From an uncultured Chloroflexus sp. (GTDB taxonomy: Bacteria; Chloroflexota; Chloroflexia; Chloroflexales; Chloroflexaceae), in contig NZ_CAKZNK010000067.1 in assembly GCF_937129525.1 (NCBI RefSeq), positions 1 through 64,000 of the forward strand: 64,000 nucleotides of DNA, written 5' to 3'. This document shows, piece after piece, positions 17,177 through 25,833 of the stretch (its first letter is position 1; every line of letters begins with the position of its first letter). A program made the position numbers and the translations under genes. The notes under the pieces are model-generated. The model searched no databases and was not told the origin of the DNA. It was given only the letters and a program-made list of their open reading frames with translations.

Positions 17177-17785
17177 TCACGAGGCAGCATAGCGACGGGC
17201 GAGTTCGGCCCATACTGCTTCAGGCGCAACTCCCTGCTGTTCGAGAAGCACCAGACTGTGATACATCAGGTCAGCCAGTTCGTAGACAATTTCGGCTGGA
17301 TTCCCATTCTTAGCCGCGATGATCACTTCAGCCGCTTCTTCGCCAATCTTCTTGCCAATCCGATCGACTCCGCCATGCAGCAGCTTTGCCGTGTACGACT
17401 CGGTCGGAGCAGCGTCGCGGCGGGCGTGAATCCGATCGGCCAGGCGCGCCAGAACTGCAACCGGCGGCGCCTTCCCGGACACTTCCGCATCATCAAGATC
17501 GCGAAAAAAACAACTTGGCCGGCCCGTGTGACACGTCGGACCGGCTGGTTCTGCCAGTATCAGCAGCGCATCGCCATCACAATCCTGCCGGATTTCGACA
17601 ACCCGCAGTGTATGACCACTCGTTTCGCCTTTGCGCCACAACCGCTGGCGCGAACGACTGTAGAAGGTAACAAAACCACTTTCGCGCGTCGCGGCTAATG
17701 CGGCCTCATTCATATAGCCTAGCATCAACACTTCACCGCTGCGCGCATGTTGCACTATTGCCGGTAGTAATTCATCATTACGCAT
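17177..17785 (-). CDS. hisIE: Bifunctional phosphoribosyl-AMP cyclohydrolase / phosphoribosyl-ATP pyrophosphohydrolase
   Basis: A 202-residue HisI-HisE fusion catalysing the second and third steps of histidine synthesis. The HisI half (~1-110) shows MLGYMN, YSRSRQRLWRKGETSGH, the metal site DCDGDALL and GPTCHTGRPSCFF. The HisE half (~115-202) shows the helical pyrophosphohydrolase motif KLLHGGVDRIGKKIGEEAAE and ELADLMYH. The start at 17785 is set by homology; the open frame continues upstream with sequence unlike HisI. purH lies upstream on the same strand; AICAR, a by-product of histidine synthesis, is a PurH substrate. Confidence 0.95.
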   Translation of the reverse strand: MRNDELLPAIVQHARSGEVLMLGYMNEAALAATRESGFVTFYSRSRQRLWRKGETSGHTLRVVEIRQDCDGDALLILAEPAGPTCHTGRPSCFFRDLDDAEVSGKAPPVAVLARLADRIHARRDAAPTESYTAKLLHGGVDRIGKKIGEEAAEVIIAAKNGNPAEIVYELADLMYHSLVLLEQQGVAPEAVWAELARRYAAS

Positions 17786-17974
17786 GGAAACTACCACTTT
17801 GCTACAAACCCCTGCCAGGAAACAGGATACAGCACGATGCTGGTCGCACAACAATCGAGAGTAAAGCGAGAGTAAAGCGATAGCCAATCGGTTACCGGCA
17901 CCGCGCGCCGGTTTTTCAAGGAAACCTGGTCGTAGTGCCGCATTCCCGCGCCATGATGCCTTGCCGATGCCACC

Positions 17975-19492
17975 TCAGTGGCGGAAATGGCGACGTCCTG
18001 TGAACACCATCGCCGCGCCGGCAGCGTCAGCCGCCGCAATCACCTCTTCGTCACGCACTGAACCGCCGGGTTGAATGATAGCCGTAGCGCCGGCGGCAAT
18101 CGCTGCCTCAACCCCATCGGCAAAGGGAAAGAGCGCATCACTGGCCACGATGCTACCCCGCAGACTAAGGCCAGCCTGTTGCGCCTTCCACACTGCCAGC
18201 CGCGAACTGTCAACCCGACTCATCTGCCCGGCGCCGATCCCAAGCGTGCGGTCAGGAGCAGCGTAGACAATGGCGTTCGACTTAACATGCTTGACCACCC
18301 GCCAGCCAAAGCGCAACGCTGCCATCTCTACATCGGTCGGCGCGCGCCGGGTCACAACACGCCACTCCTCACGAGCCAGCGGAGCATGATCCGGTTCCTG
18401 CACCAGCACACCACCAGGCACGCTCCGAATCTGCCAGTTAGCGGCGGAGGTCACCGGTCGCAAATTGCGCAGCAAGCGCCGATTCTTTTTGCGCTGCAGC
18501 AATTCAAGCGCATCAGGCATAAAATCGGGTGCGATCACAATTTCCGAAAAGATCTCATTGACCGCCTCGGCGAAAGCGAGATCCACCGGGCGATTCACCG
18601 CAATAATTCCCCCAAACGGCGCATCGCGGTCGGTGGCGAAAGCGGCTTCCCAGGCGCTGCGTAGATCGGGGCCAATCGCCACGCCGCACGGATTGGTATG
18701 CTTGATAATTGCCACTGCTGCGCCTTCTGTTGCCGGAAACTCCTCGATCAATTCCTGGGCGGCAGCAGTATCGAGGATATTGTTGTAGCTTAGCTCTTTG
18801 CCGTGTAACTGCTGAAAGAAGGAGCCAAAATCGCCGTAGAGCGCGGCGGCCTGATGCGGATTTTCGCCATAGCGCAGCGATTGATATTTCCGCCAGGATA
18901 GCGGCAACACTTCGGGCAGTGGTTCGGCGCGCAGATAGGCGGCAATCGTCGCATCATACTCAGCGGTATGCGCAAATGCTTTCGCAGCCAGTCGTTGCCG
19001 TTCAGCCAGGGAAACATCACCGGCGCGCAGGCCGGCCAGCACCTGTTCGTAATCAGCCGGATCAACCACTGCCAGCACTGCCGGGAAATTCTTGGCCGCA
19101 GCGCGCAATAAAGCCACGCCGCCGATGTCAATCTGCTCTTGCGCCTCGGTCATCGTCACCCCAGGACGGGCAATCGTGGCCGCGAACGGGTAGAGATTCA
19201 CCACGACCACATCAATTGGTTGCAGACCGTGCGCCGCCAGTTCAGCCAGATGAGCTGGCCGATCACGGCGAGCCAGCAGGCCGGCGTGAATAGCCGGATG
19301 CAGTGTCTTGACCCGCCCATCAAGAATCTCAGGAAAGCCGGTCACTTCGCTCACAGCCAGAGCCGGGATGCCTGCCTCGCGCAAGACCTGTTGGGTCTGG
19401 CCGGTGGAGATAATTTCAAACCCAAGTTCGTGCAACGCTTGCGCAAATGTTACAATGCCCGACTTATCGTAGACGCTTATTAATGCGCGCAC
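17975..19492 (-). CDS. purH: Bifunctional AICAR transformylase / IMP cyclohydrolase
   Basis: A 505-residue PurH that completes purine synthesis. The N-terminal IMP cyclohydrolase domain begins [19 protein letters not shown] and has the MGS-like fold; the AICAR transformylase domain contains the catalytic segment KHTNPCGVA and ends in [12 protein letters not shown] and [14 protein letters not shown] chose a GTG start at 19492, with GAGGAG six bases upstream, over the longer frame that would need TTG. The gap between purH and hisIE contains an 11-bp tandem duplication (CGAGAGTAAAG at 17856-17877) with no clear role. Confidence 0.96.
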   Translation of the reverse strand: MRALISVYDKSGIVTFAQALHELGFEIISTGQTQQVLREAGIPALAVSEVTGFPEILDGRVKTLHPAIHAGLLARRDRPAHLAELAAHGLQPIDVVVVNLYPFAATIARPGVTMTEAQEQIDIGGVALLRAAAKNFPAVLAVVDPADYEQVLAGLRAGDVSLAERQRLAAKAFAHTAEYDATIAAYLRAEPLPEVLPLSWRKYQSLRYGENPHQAAALYGDFGSFFQQLHGKELSYNNILDTAAAQELIEEFPATEGAAVAIIKHTNPCGVAIGPDLRSAWEAAFATDRDAPFGGIIAVNRPVDLAFAEAVNEIFSEIVIAPDFMPDALELLQRKKNRRLLRNLRPVTSAANWQIRSVPGGVLVQEPDHAPLAREEWRVVTRRAPTDVEMAALRFGWRVVKHVKSNAIVYAAPDRTLGIGAGQMSRVDSSRLAVWKAQQAGLSLRGSIVASDALFPFADGVEAAIAAGATAIIQPGGSVRDEEVIAAADAAGAAMVFTGRRHFRH

Positions 19493-19530
19493 GACACACT
19501 CCTCGCTACACAACAGCGGACACCAGAATC

Positions 19531-19557
19531 AAAAACCTGCCCGAAGCGACGGGCAGG
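19531..19557 (-). terminator. Terminator of the GTPase/DUF4388 operon
   Basis: On the minus strand CCTGCCCG and CGGGCAGG form a perfect 8-bp stem with a 6-base loop, followed directly by TTTTTG. It lies 26 bases after the DUF4388 stop and is a textbook intrinsic terminator. Confidence 0.85.
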
Positions 19558-19583
19558 GTCGCGCAGCGCCATTGTACCACAGA

Positions 19584-20384
19584 TCAGACCAGTAATTCGC
19601 GGGCGCGCTCACGAAGCTGCGCAGCCGCCTGGCTTGCCCGATCGGCCCCGATCAAACGCCGCGCTTCTGCTTCGAAGGCATCTGCAGCAGCCAGCATCTG
19701 CGCTGCTGAAGCGCGTGAAGGGTCAACCACACCGGCGATCCGGTAGGCTTCTTGCAACAACAGATTGGCGCCGGCGCCGAGGTAACCGGCGGCAATCTGT
19801 TCAAACTCAGGAGCCAGCGATTCACCTGCCGCTGCTTCACGCCGCTCGATCAAACCGCTCTGCATCAATTTGGCAATAATCTCGCAGGTGCGAACCTCAC
19901 CAAGGCCGCTTCGCTGCGCAATCTGGCCAACCGTATGCTTGCCGTTGATCATCGTCAACACGCGCCACTCTTCGGCGCCAAGGCTGATTTCAACCGTGCC
20001 TGATGACGGATTCGGCACCAGGCGCGGCACCATTGCCAGGGTAGGGGTCGTTTCTTGCTGCTGCGTCCAGGTCTCCTGGCGATGCACCCCTTCCATAATA
20101 ATAGATTCGTTGCTGGCCGTAATCGTCACCTGAGGTGAAGTAACTCCCTCGTGGAAACGGAAGGGGCCACTGGTGACGGTAAAGAAGGCATACACTGCCT
20201 CAAGCGGGTCAAGACCGGGCAACTTCGCATCGACAATCTTGCCATCGCGAAAGAAGATCCAGCCGACCAGTTTTTGCGTGCCACGTCGGCCTTCGATTTC
20301 GACACCGCCGGTCTTCTTACTCAGTTGCAACAACTGGATGATGTCAGTGAGCGGAAACTCGCTCAGATCGCCTGCCAGCGCCAT
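19584..20384 (-). CDS. DUF4388 (PATAN-type) protein with winged-helix-like region
   Basis: A 266-residue protein. The N-terminal ~110 residues match DUF4388, beginning LAGDLSEFPLTDIIQLL with the following SKKTGGVEI, GWIFFRDGKIVDAKL and EAVYAFFTVTSGPFRF. Residues ~130-205 look like a winged helix (VLTMINGKHTVGQIA then GEVRTCEIIAKLMQSGLIERRE). The last ~60 residues are Ala-rich helix. DUF4388 domains often accompany MglA/Roadblock GTPases and response regulators in Myxococcota, Deinococcota and Cyanobacteria, so I infer an adaptor for the GTPase encoded upstream. It is the last gene before a strong terminator. Confidence 0.8.
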   Translation of the reverse strand: MALAGDLSEFPLTDIIQLLQLSKKTGGVEIEGRRGTQKLVGWIFFRDGKIVDAKLPGLDPLEAVYAFFTVTSGPFRFHEGVTSPQVTITASNESIIMEGVHRQETWTQQQETTPTLAMVPRLVPNPSSGTVEISLGAEEWRVLTMINGKHTVGQIAQRSGLGEVRTCEIIAKLMQSGLIERREAAAGESLAPEFEQIAAGYLGAGANLLLQEAYRIAGVVDPSRASAAQMLAAADAFEAEARRLIGADRASQAAAQLRERARELLV

Positions 20385-20434
20385 AGTTGCGCCTCACCTC
20401 GCTCGTACCGGCTGCACAGGTGCGCCGCACACAG

Positions 20435-21022
20435 TTACAACTTGCTGATCACCACCCGGCTGATCGCGCGCAACGTCTCAAATACCCCCACGCCTTTGGT
20501 TGCGATTGCCTCAATCCGTGGCCAATTCATCTTGTTGACACCCAGAAAATGATCCATCATCGCCACCGGCGCCAACACATCGGGCGGTAAATCACGCTTA
20601 TTGTATTGCAACACGATTGGAAAATCTGCGAACCGTTTGTTTTGACGGGTAATATTTTGGGCCAATTCACGCAAACTGTTGATATTTTCTTGCATTTTAC
20701 CCTTATGGGAATCGGCCACAAACACTACGCCATCGGCGCCATTCAGCACTGCCACGCGAGTGCGCTCATAGAGCACTTGTCCCGGCACTGTGTAGAGGTG
20801 AAAGCGGGTCTGAAACCCACGTACCTTGCCGAGATCAAGCGGCAAAAAGTCGAAGAAGAGCGTTCGTTCGGTTTCCGTGGCAATCGAAAGCAGATCACCC
20901 TTTACTTCTTTTGGTACCTGGCTGTGGATATATTGCAAGTTTGTCGTCTTGCCACACATACCAGGGCCGTAATAAACGATCTTGCAGTGTATTTCACGCG
21001 CAGCGACATTGATCAGAGCCAT
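20435..21022 (-). CDS. MglA-type small Ras-like GTPase
   Basis: A 195-residue GTPase of the MglA family. The P-loop GPGMCGKTT is at residues 19-27, the switch region has TVPGQ at ~78-82 (the MglA form of DxxG), and NKRD at 141-144 is the guanine-specificity motif. FFDFLPLDLG is the MglA-type beta-strand region. In Myxococcus MglA sets the leading pole and powers gliding. Chloroflexus filaments glide, so a role in motility or polarity is a reasonable inference. Two Roadblock proteins, its usual regulators, are encoded directly upstream. Confidence 0.9.
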   Translation of the reverse strand: MALINVAAREIHCKIVYYGPGMCGKTTNLQYIHSQVPKEVKGDLLSIATETERTLFFDFLPLDLGKVRGFQTRFHLYTVPGQVLYERTRVAVLNGADGVVFVADSHKGKMQENINSLRELAQNITRQNKRFADFPIVLQYNKRDLPPDVLAPVAMMDHFLGVNKMNWPRIEAIATKGVGVFETLRAISRVVISKL

Positions 21023-21090
21023 AGATTCTCTCGCGTAGCCGGTCGAACGACAGCGCCGACACGGCCAAAATCGGCTAGGCAGGAGCGCGG

Positions 21091-21585
21091 CTAATCGCGG
21101 AACAGCAGATCTATTGTATCTTCCATCGAGGTGCGGAAGGCAGAGCCGAGCACTTCATCACGCGCCTTGTGCTGCTGACGCACCCGCTCAAGCACTGCGG
21201 CCAGTTCATCGGTCGCCTTCTTGGTCAACACTTTCACCAGGCCGATATGCGTGCCTTTGTTGAAAATAATGCACAAAATCCACTGTTCTTCGATCAGGGC
21301 GATAAAGATGTTTTCGCGCACACCCTGCTGGAACGAGGCCCGAAAATCACGTTCGCGCAAGAGTTTTGCCACCTCGCGCGATGAGGCAAAGACTCCAGCA
21401 ATCAATGCACCCAGCGCGGTAATGTCTTGTCGATCGCCATCACCCTTAGAAGAGATTACCTGACCACTCTTGTCGAGCAGCAAGGCGTAATCGCTACCGG
21501 TGTCTTCCACCAGACGGGCAAGACATTCCTCGATCTGAGCAATCTCTTCTGAGGGTACGATGATACTGGTCAACTGAGGATCCAT
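21091..21585 (-). CDS. Roadblock/LC7 domain protein (MglB-like)
   Basis: A 164-residue protein whose first ~125 residues form a Roadblock/LC7 fold: a helix (EIAQIEECLARLVEDTGSD), a hairpin (YALLLDKSGQVIS), a helix (ALGALIAGVFASSREVAKLL) and strands ending ILCIIFNKG and IGLVKVLTKKA. The tail is helical and charged. MglB-type Roadblock proteins are dimeric activators of the MglA GTPase. It has its own extended -10 promoter upstream as well as possible read-through from the other Roadblock gene. Confidence 0.88.
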   Translation of the reverse strand: MDPQLTSIIVPSEEIAQIEECLARLVEDTGSDYALLLDKSGQVISSKGDGDRQDITALGALIAGVFASSREVAKLLRERDFRASFQQGVRENIFIALIEEQWILCIIFNKGTHIGLVKVLTKKATDELAAVLERVRQQHKARDEVLGSAFRTSMEDTIDLLFRD

Positions 21586-21639
21586 CGCAGCCTACCTTCA
21601 CGTTTGAGAGTGGCGAGAGTCGATGCGTCGCTTTCCAAA

Positions 21640-21648
21640 ATTATAGCA
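21640..21648 (-). promoter_or_regulatory. Extended -10 promoter before the Roadblock-MglA genes
   Basis: On the minus strand TGCTATAAT (TG, one base, TATAAT) lies ~55 bases before the Roadblock start at 21585. It partly overlaps the end of the intergenic gap after the other Roadblock gene. No good -35 is visible, which is usual for extended -10 promoters. Confidence 0.55.
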
Positions 21649-21657
21649 CACCCCTTG

Positions 21658-22023
21658 TCAGATTGCGCTCAGCGCATCAATCATCTCGTCACGATGTTTG
21701 GCAGCGAGAAACCGGAGCAAGCCAAGATCATCGCGCGAGTTGGTCAACAGCAAGAGCATAGCATCGTCACTGATCGGTTCGATGATAACCAGGCCGTCAT
21801 CATATTCCAGTACCGCCTGCACTGTGCTCCCTTTAGCGATTTCGCGCCCCAACGCATCGGCCATGGCCAACCCGTTGGAAGCCACGGCGCCCACGGCATC
21901 AATATCTACGCCTGGTCGCGCGACACTCTCGATTAACAGGCCATCAGTCGCCACAACGGCGGCAGCTTCCACACTTTCGATCGCGCGAAATCGGGTGAGA
22001 AGCTCTTTCAACCCACTGCTCAT
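21658..22023 (-). CDS. Roadblock/LC7 domain protein (short form)
   Basis: A 121-residue single Roadblock/LC7 domain: LKELLTRFRAIESVEAAAVV, then ATDGLLIES, the helix VGAVASNGLAMADALGREI, and strands AVLEYDDGLVIIEPI and AMLLLLT. The start at 22023 has GAGGCAGC ahead of it. It differs clearly in sequence from the second Roadblock protein, so the pair could form a heterodimer on the MglA-type GTPase; that is inference. Confidence 0.88.
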   Translation of the reverse strand: MSSGLKELLTRFRAIESVEAAAVVATDGLLIESVARPGVDIDAVGAVASNGLAMADALGREIAKGSTVQAVLEYDDGLVIIEPISDDAMLLLLTNSRDDLGLLRFLAAKHRDEMIDALSAI

Positions 22024-22071
22024 GCTGCCTCGCTCTCGCGCTGGGATACATCCCTGCACACATCGCTACCT

Positions 22072-22105
22072 ATTATACACTGTCGTGGAACCATACTGTT
22101 TCCAC
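22072..22105 (-). promoter_or_regulatory. Promoter of the first Roadblock gene with overlapping inverted repeat
   Basis: On the minus strand TATAAT (22072-22077) stands ~50 bases before the start at 22023. An inverted repeat GTGGAA-N9-TTCCAC occupies 22085-22105, covering the place of the -35 hexamer. It begins two bases beyond the stop of the HTH gene. The layout suggests a repressor or activator site. Confidence 0.5.
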
Positions 22106-22107
22106 GC

Positions 22108-22398
22108 TCACCCTTCATTCAGCGAGCCGGTGCGCTCGCGATCTTTGGGCGGTCGGCCCGCGCGGATGTTACGCAGTGAGTCAATGGTCGCTGCCAGCGC
22201 CCGGTCAGCCCAGCCGTATACTGTCGGGCGGCTTTTGCGTAATTCATCGGCGATCTGAGTGACATTCGCCCGATAGCCGGGATCAAAGGTGGCGAGATTG
22301 ATCCGGGCAGCAGCCACGATCTGCTGGATCTCTTCGGGAGTTAAATTGTGTTCGCGAATCAGCTTTTGCGCGCGCTTGCCACTCAGATCTAATTTCAT
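22108..22398 (-). CDS. Small helix-turn-helix protein
   Basis: A 96-residue basic protein. Residues ~45-70 form a helix-turn-helix (NVTQIADELRKSRPTVYGW), preceded by a helical N-terminus (AQKLIREHNLTPEEIQQIV) and followed by a basic tail (AGRPPKDRERTG). An AGGAG ribosome site precedes the ATG. It is the first gene on this strand before the two Roadblock genes, MglA and DUF4388. I infer a DNA-binding regulator of this block, but the family is not one I can name. Confidence 0.7.
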   Translation of the reverse strand: MKLDLSGKRAQKLIREHNLTPEEIQQIVAAARINLATFDPGYRANVTQIADELRKSRPTVYGWADRALAATIDSLRNIRAGRPPKDRERTGSLNEG

Positions 22399-22846
22399 GC
22401 CGATCTCCTCTTGTCTGACGATAACGCCAGCTCCACTTCTTCGCTATCCGCGCGAACGCATGTCAGCAAAATTGGCTTGCTGATGCTACCGGCTACGACC
22501 ATAGCTATGGCGCGCTGCTATCATTCATTGCGTTTTGTTCTCCGTTTACGGAGACGTCAGTTCTGGTTAAGAGGGGTTGATGGTAATTTTTTATTATCAT
22601 ACCATGGTCAAGCAGGATTGTCGAGTCACTGTGTAAATAGTAACGACACGGTGTCATGATCGGTTTAACAGCGGCTTTCTCTCCTATGGCATGAAATTAA
22701 GCAGTCACACGCGATGCGCAATTAACAAGCTCGATAAACCCGTGGTAACCCTTGACAACGGATCTTGCCGCATTATCGAACGGTGTAAAAGTTTACACTA
22801 CTGGCAATTCGAAATCTTCACCTGTTCTATGGTACAATAGCGCGAC
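22399..22846 (+). other. Divergent intergenic region with palindromic operator and kinase promoter
   Basis: No gene is visible. A perfect inverted repeat GTGTAAA-AG-TTTACAC lies at 22783-22798. TTGACA at 22752-22757 with TATCGA 16 bases on is one possible promoter; TACAAT at 22833-22838, eight bases before the kinase ATG and without a ribosome site, is another and would give a near-leaderless transcript. A partial half-site GTGTAAA also occurs near 22633. The first ~300 bases, AT-richer than the genes, drive the HTH gene on the minus strand. Confidence 0.5.
22783..22798. promoter_or_regulatory. Candidate operator, 16-bp palindrome
   Basis: GTGTAAA (22783-22789), AG, TTTACAC (22792-22798) is a perfect 7+2+7 inverted repeat, about 50 bases before the histidine kinase start. 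With the TACAAT promoter it would sit near -55, a position for an activator; with the TTGACA promoter it would overlap the transcript start, a position for a repressor. I do not know which protein binds it. Confidence 0.5.
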
Positions 22847-24409
22847 ATGAACGATCTTCGCTTACGCCAACGCGAATACCTGTTGCAGATTAGTCGCGCT
22901 CTGACTGCCCAGCTCGATTTGGGGAGCGTGCTCAATCTGGTTATTGCCTACGCCGTTGAGCTGCTGGCCGGCACGCTTGGTTTTATCGCGCTGTTTGACG
23001 AAGAAGATGGCCTTCTGCGCATCCGCGCCTCGGCCCATCTGCCCCGTGAAAGCTGGCCAGCCTTTACGCCGCTCCTCAGCATCCCCATCGCCGACCTGAG
23101 CCGTCACGGGCCGCAGGCGTTGCGCGAGATTTCGCTCGATACCGGCATCCCCTTGCGCCAGATGATCGCGCTGCCCTTGACAGTGCGCGATACGCCGCTG
23201 GGCGTGATTTACGTCTTTCGCGCCGCGCTGAATGTCGCCTTTTCTGCCGATGATCGCCAGATATTGCAGGATTTCGCCGACCAGGCCGCAATCGCTGTCG
23301 GCAATGCCCGGCTCTTCCAGAGTGTGTTGCGGGAAAAACAACATCTCAATGCGCTGATCGAACAGTCTGCCGACGGCGTCATGATCATCGATGGGCGCTG
23401 GCGCATCACAACGTTCAACCACACAATGGAACAACTGACCGGCTGGTCACGCGAGGAGGCGATCGGTCGTCCCTGCGCCGAAGTGCTTGGCATTCGCAAC
23501 TCCCAGGGCGTAAATATCTGCCTCAACGACTGTCCGTTGCAGCGCCATCCCGAGCTAACCAATCCAGTGGTCGAGGGTTGGATTACGACCCGCGATGGTC
23601 GTGAGCTATTTATTCAGAATCGCTACGCGCCTCAACGCGGTAGTCATGGCTATTTGTTGAGCGCCATCGCCAATGTGCGCGATATTACCGCCCAAAAGAT
23701 TGAAGAAGAGCGACAAAATACGTTCATTTCGGTCATTTCCCACGAGCTGCGCACACCGGTGAGCATCATCAAGGGGTTTGCCGAGACAATGCTCCGCCCT
23801 GATGCACAGTTCTCCATCGAACAGTATCGCGACGCATTCCAGGTGATTGGCGAAGAGGCCGACCGACTTGCGCGCCAGATTCAAGATCTGCTCGATGTCT
23901 CGCGCATTGCCGCCGGTGGGTTGCGGCTCGAACGTAGCGATGTCTCGCTGCGCTTGCTGGTCGAAGAGGTGGTGCGCCGCTTTGCCGCCCAGGTTGACGG
24001 CCGGATCGAGTTCGAGATCCGGGTGCCCGATGACCTTCCCCCCGTCTATGCCGATTATGAGCGACTTCGCCAGGTCTTTACCAATCTGATCGAAAATGCT
24101 GTCAAGTACAGCCCCAACGGAGGCACGATCCGGATCGGCGCTCGCGCCGAAGGCGAGCTGGCCATTGTGTACGTCGCCGATCAGGGTATCGGTATCCCTC
24201 CCGAAGAGCAAGAGCTGATCTTTGAGCGGTTTTACCGCGTTGATACCCGCCTGCGCCGCGATCAACCCGGCAGTGGACTCGGGTTGTTTATTACGCGCGC
24301 GATTGTCGAAGCGCACGGCGGACGAATTTGGGTTGAGAGCCAGGTTGGACGCGGTTCACGCTTTATCTTCACCCTGCCCCTCAGCCGCCGGCAGTTGCCG
24401 GGTGAGTGA
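22847..24409 (+). CDS. GAF-PAS sensor histidine kinase
   Basis: A 520-residue soluble kinase: GAF domain (~20-160), PAS domain (~165-285) with the PAC-like end AIANVRDITAQK, HisKA (~290-355) with H-box SVISHELRTPVSIIKG, and HATPase (~395-510) with N-box NLIENAVKYSPNGG and G-boxes DQGIGIP and GSGLGLFI. The PAS domain contains two Cys in CLNDCPLQ, possibly a redox or metal-sensitive site. There is no response regulator beside it. The ATG follows TACAAT by eight bases, so the mRNA is probably leaderless. Confidence 0.9.
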   Translation: MNDLRLRQREYLLQISRALTAQLDLGSVLNLVIAYAVELLAGTLGFIALFDEEDGLLRIRASAHLPRESWPAFTPLLSIPIADLSRHGPQALREISLDTGIPLRQMIALPLTVRDTPLGVIYVFRAALNVAFSADDRQILQDFADQAAIAVGNARLFQSVLREKQHLNALIEQSADGVMIIDGRWRITTFNHTMEQLTGWSREEAIGRPCAEVLGIRNSQGVNICLNDCPLQRHPELTNPVVEGWITTRDGRELFIQNRYAPQRGSHGYLLSAIANVRDITAQKIEEERQNTFISVISHELRTPVSIIKGFAETMLRPDAQFSIEQYRDAFQVIGEEADRLARQIQDLLDVSRIAAGGLRLERSDVSLRLLVEEVVRRFAAQVDGRIEFEIRVPDDLPPVYADYERLRQVFTNLIENAVKYSPNGGTIRIGARAEGELAIVYVADQGIGIPPEEQELIFERFYRVDTRLRRDQPGSGLGLFITRAIVEAHGGRIWVESQVGRGSRFIFTLPLSRRQLPGE

Positions 24410-24504
24410 TACGGGTTTCTTGATGATCGACGAGCTGATACAGGCGAGCGGAACAGGATGATTTCGTTAGAGTTGACCTTTAGATTCACGCAACTGCTTT
24501 CACT

Positions 24505-25713
24505 ATGATCCTTTTCCTTTTTGTAATGCTCATTCTCGCCCTCCTCTTCCGGCAACCGGCCCTGGCCCTCCTGGCCGCCACTTTGCTGGTCAGCCTCGGC
24601 GTGGCCCGCCTCTGGCAACGTTGGGCGCTGCACCGGGTCGAATACCGGCGACACCTCAGCCAGACTCGCGCTTTTCCAGGCGATGAATTGACGCTAACCA
24701 TTACAGTGACCAATCGCAAACTGCTGCCGCTCGCGCAACTTCAGATCTTTGACGCAATCCCCAACGGCGTATACGCCATTGATGCCCCGCTCATCTTCAG
24801 CGGTAGCCGCCAGACCCACCTGCTGCGGCGCAACACCGGCTTGCGCTGGTACGAGCGAGTGATTTGGCGGTACCGGCTGCGCTGCGAACGACGTGGCGCT
24901 TTTCGCTTCGGGCCGGCGCAGGCCCAGAGTGGCGATCCATTTGGCCTCTATCGCAGTGATGCCACCTTTCCCGCCGACATTACGTTGCTTGTCTACCCGC
25001 GATTGTTACCGCTCGCCGAACTTGGCATGCCAGCTCGCGATCCGCTCGGTCTGATGCGCGCCTCAGCCCTGCTGCGCGATCCCTTGCGCATAGTTGGCGC
25101 GCGTGACTACACCCCTTCTGACCCACTCAAAGACATTCATTGGGCTGCCACAGCTCGCGCCGGGAAGTTACAAACGCGCGTTTACGAACCAACTACTTCA
25201 CATACCCTGGCATTGGTGCTCGACCTCGATACCTTCGAGTTCTATTTTCAGGGCATCGACCCTGAGCTGGTCGAACACCTGATCAGCGTGGCCGCAACGC
25301 TCGCCCACAATAGTATCGGCGCCGGCCACGCCGTTGGTCTTTACGCTAACGGGGCGCCGGCAGAAGATGAGCATCTAGTGCGGCTGCCACCCGGACGCAG
25401 CCCTAACCAGTTGAGTCAGATCATGGAGACACTCGCCCGGCTAACCGCTTACTCGGTTATCCCTTGCGCCCGGTTACTGCGCCTGATTACGCCTGAACTC
25501 CACCCTGGCGCCACCATTGTGCTGATAGGCGCGATAGCCACCGAACCAATCCGCGCTGCTTTGCTGCGTTTGCATGAACTCGGCTTTCGCGTGGTCTGGC
25601 TCTTCTGTGGCGCAACGCCGCCGCCAGCAGTGGCCGGTGTAACCGTTCACTGGACGCCACTCCATCGTGAGCAGACTAACGCGGCAACGCTCCCCCATAC
25701 CCCTGGGGGGTAA
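24505..25713 (+). CDS. DUF58 domain membrane protein
   Basis: A 402-residue protein with two N-terminal membrane helices (FLFVMLILALLF and LALLAATLLVSLGV) and a DUF58 core. The signature VGARDYTPSDPLKDIHWAATARAGKLQTRVYEP lies at ~195-230 (motif abbreviated: RDY, DPLKDIHW, RVYEP) and the following stretch (LALVLDLDTFEF) resembles a von Willebrand A fold. DUF58 proteins usually accompany a MoxR ATPase and transglutaminase-like proteins, but none is present here. Its job is unknown. Confidence 0.85.
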   Translation: MILFLFVMLILALLFRQPALALLAATLLVSLGVARLWQRWALHRVEYRRHLSQTRAFPGDELTLTITVTNRKLLPLAQLQIFDAIPNGVYAIDAPLIFSGSRQTHLLRRNTGLRWYERVIWRYRLRCERRGAFRFGPAQAQSGDPFGLYRSDATFPADITLLVYPRLLPLAELGMPARDPLGLMRASALLRDPLRIVGARDYTPSDPLKDIHWAATARAGKLQTRVYEPTTSHTLALVLDLDTFEFYFQGIDPELVEHLISVAATLAHNSIGAGHAVGLYANGAPAEDEHLVRLPPGRSPNQLSQIMETLARLTAYSVIPCARLLRLITPELHPGATIVLIGAIATEPIRAALLRLHELGFRVVWLFCGATPPPAVAGVTVHWTPLHREQTNAATLPHTPGG

Positions 25714-25743
25714 TCCAGATTACAGACGAATGATACCCCACTA

Positions 25744-25752
25744 TGGTATACT
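25744..25752 (+). promoter_or_regulatory. Extended -10 promoter of trxB
   Basis: TG at 25744-25745, one base, then TATACT at 25747-25752, about 80 bases before the trxB ATG. No strong -35 is visible. Confidence 0.5.
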
Positions 25753-25833
25753 CCTGACTGTAAGCGACGCGATTCCTGCCGCGCCGCCAGTTGTTTTGTG
25801 TGTATTGACGCAACGGCGAGGAGACTTGTAAGT

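Noticed and set aside
17894..17916. Terminator-like hairpin with TTTTT on the plus strand
   Set aside because: No plus-strand gene precedes it, and on the minus strand it lacks a T tract; its role is unclear.
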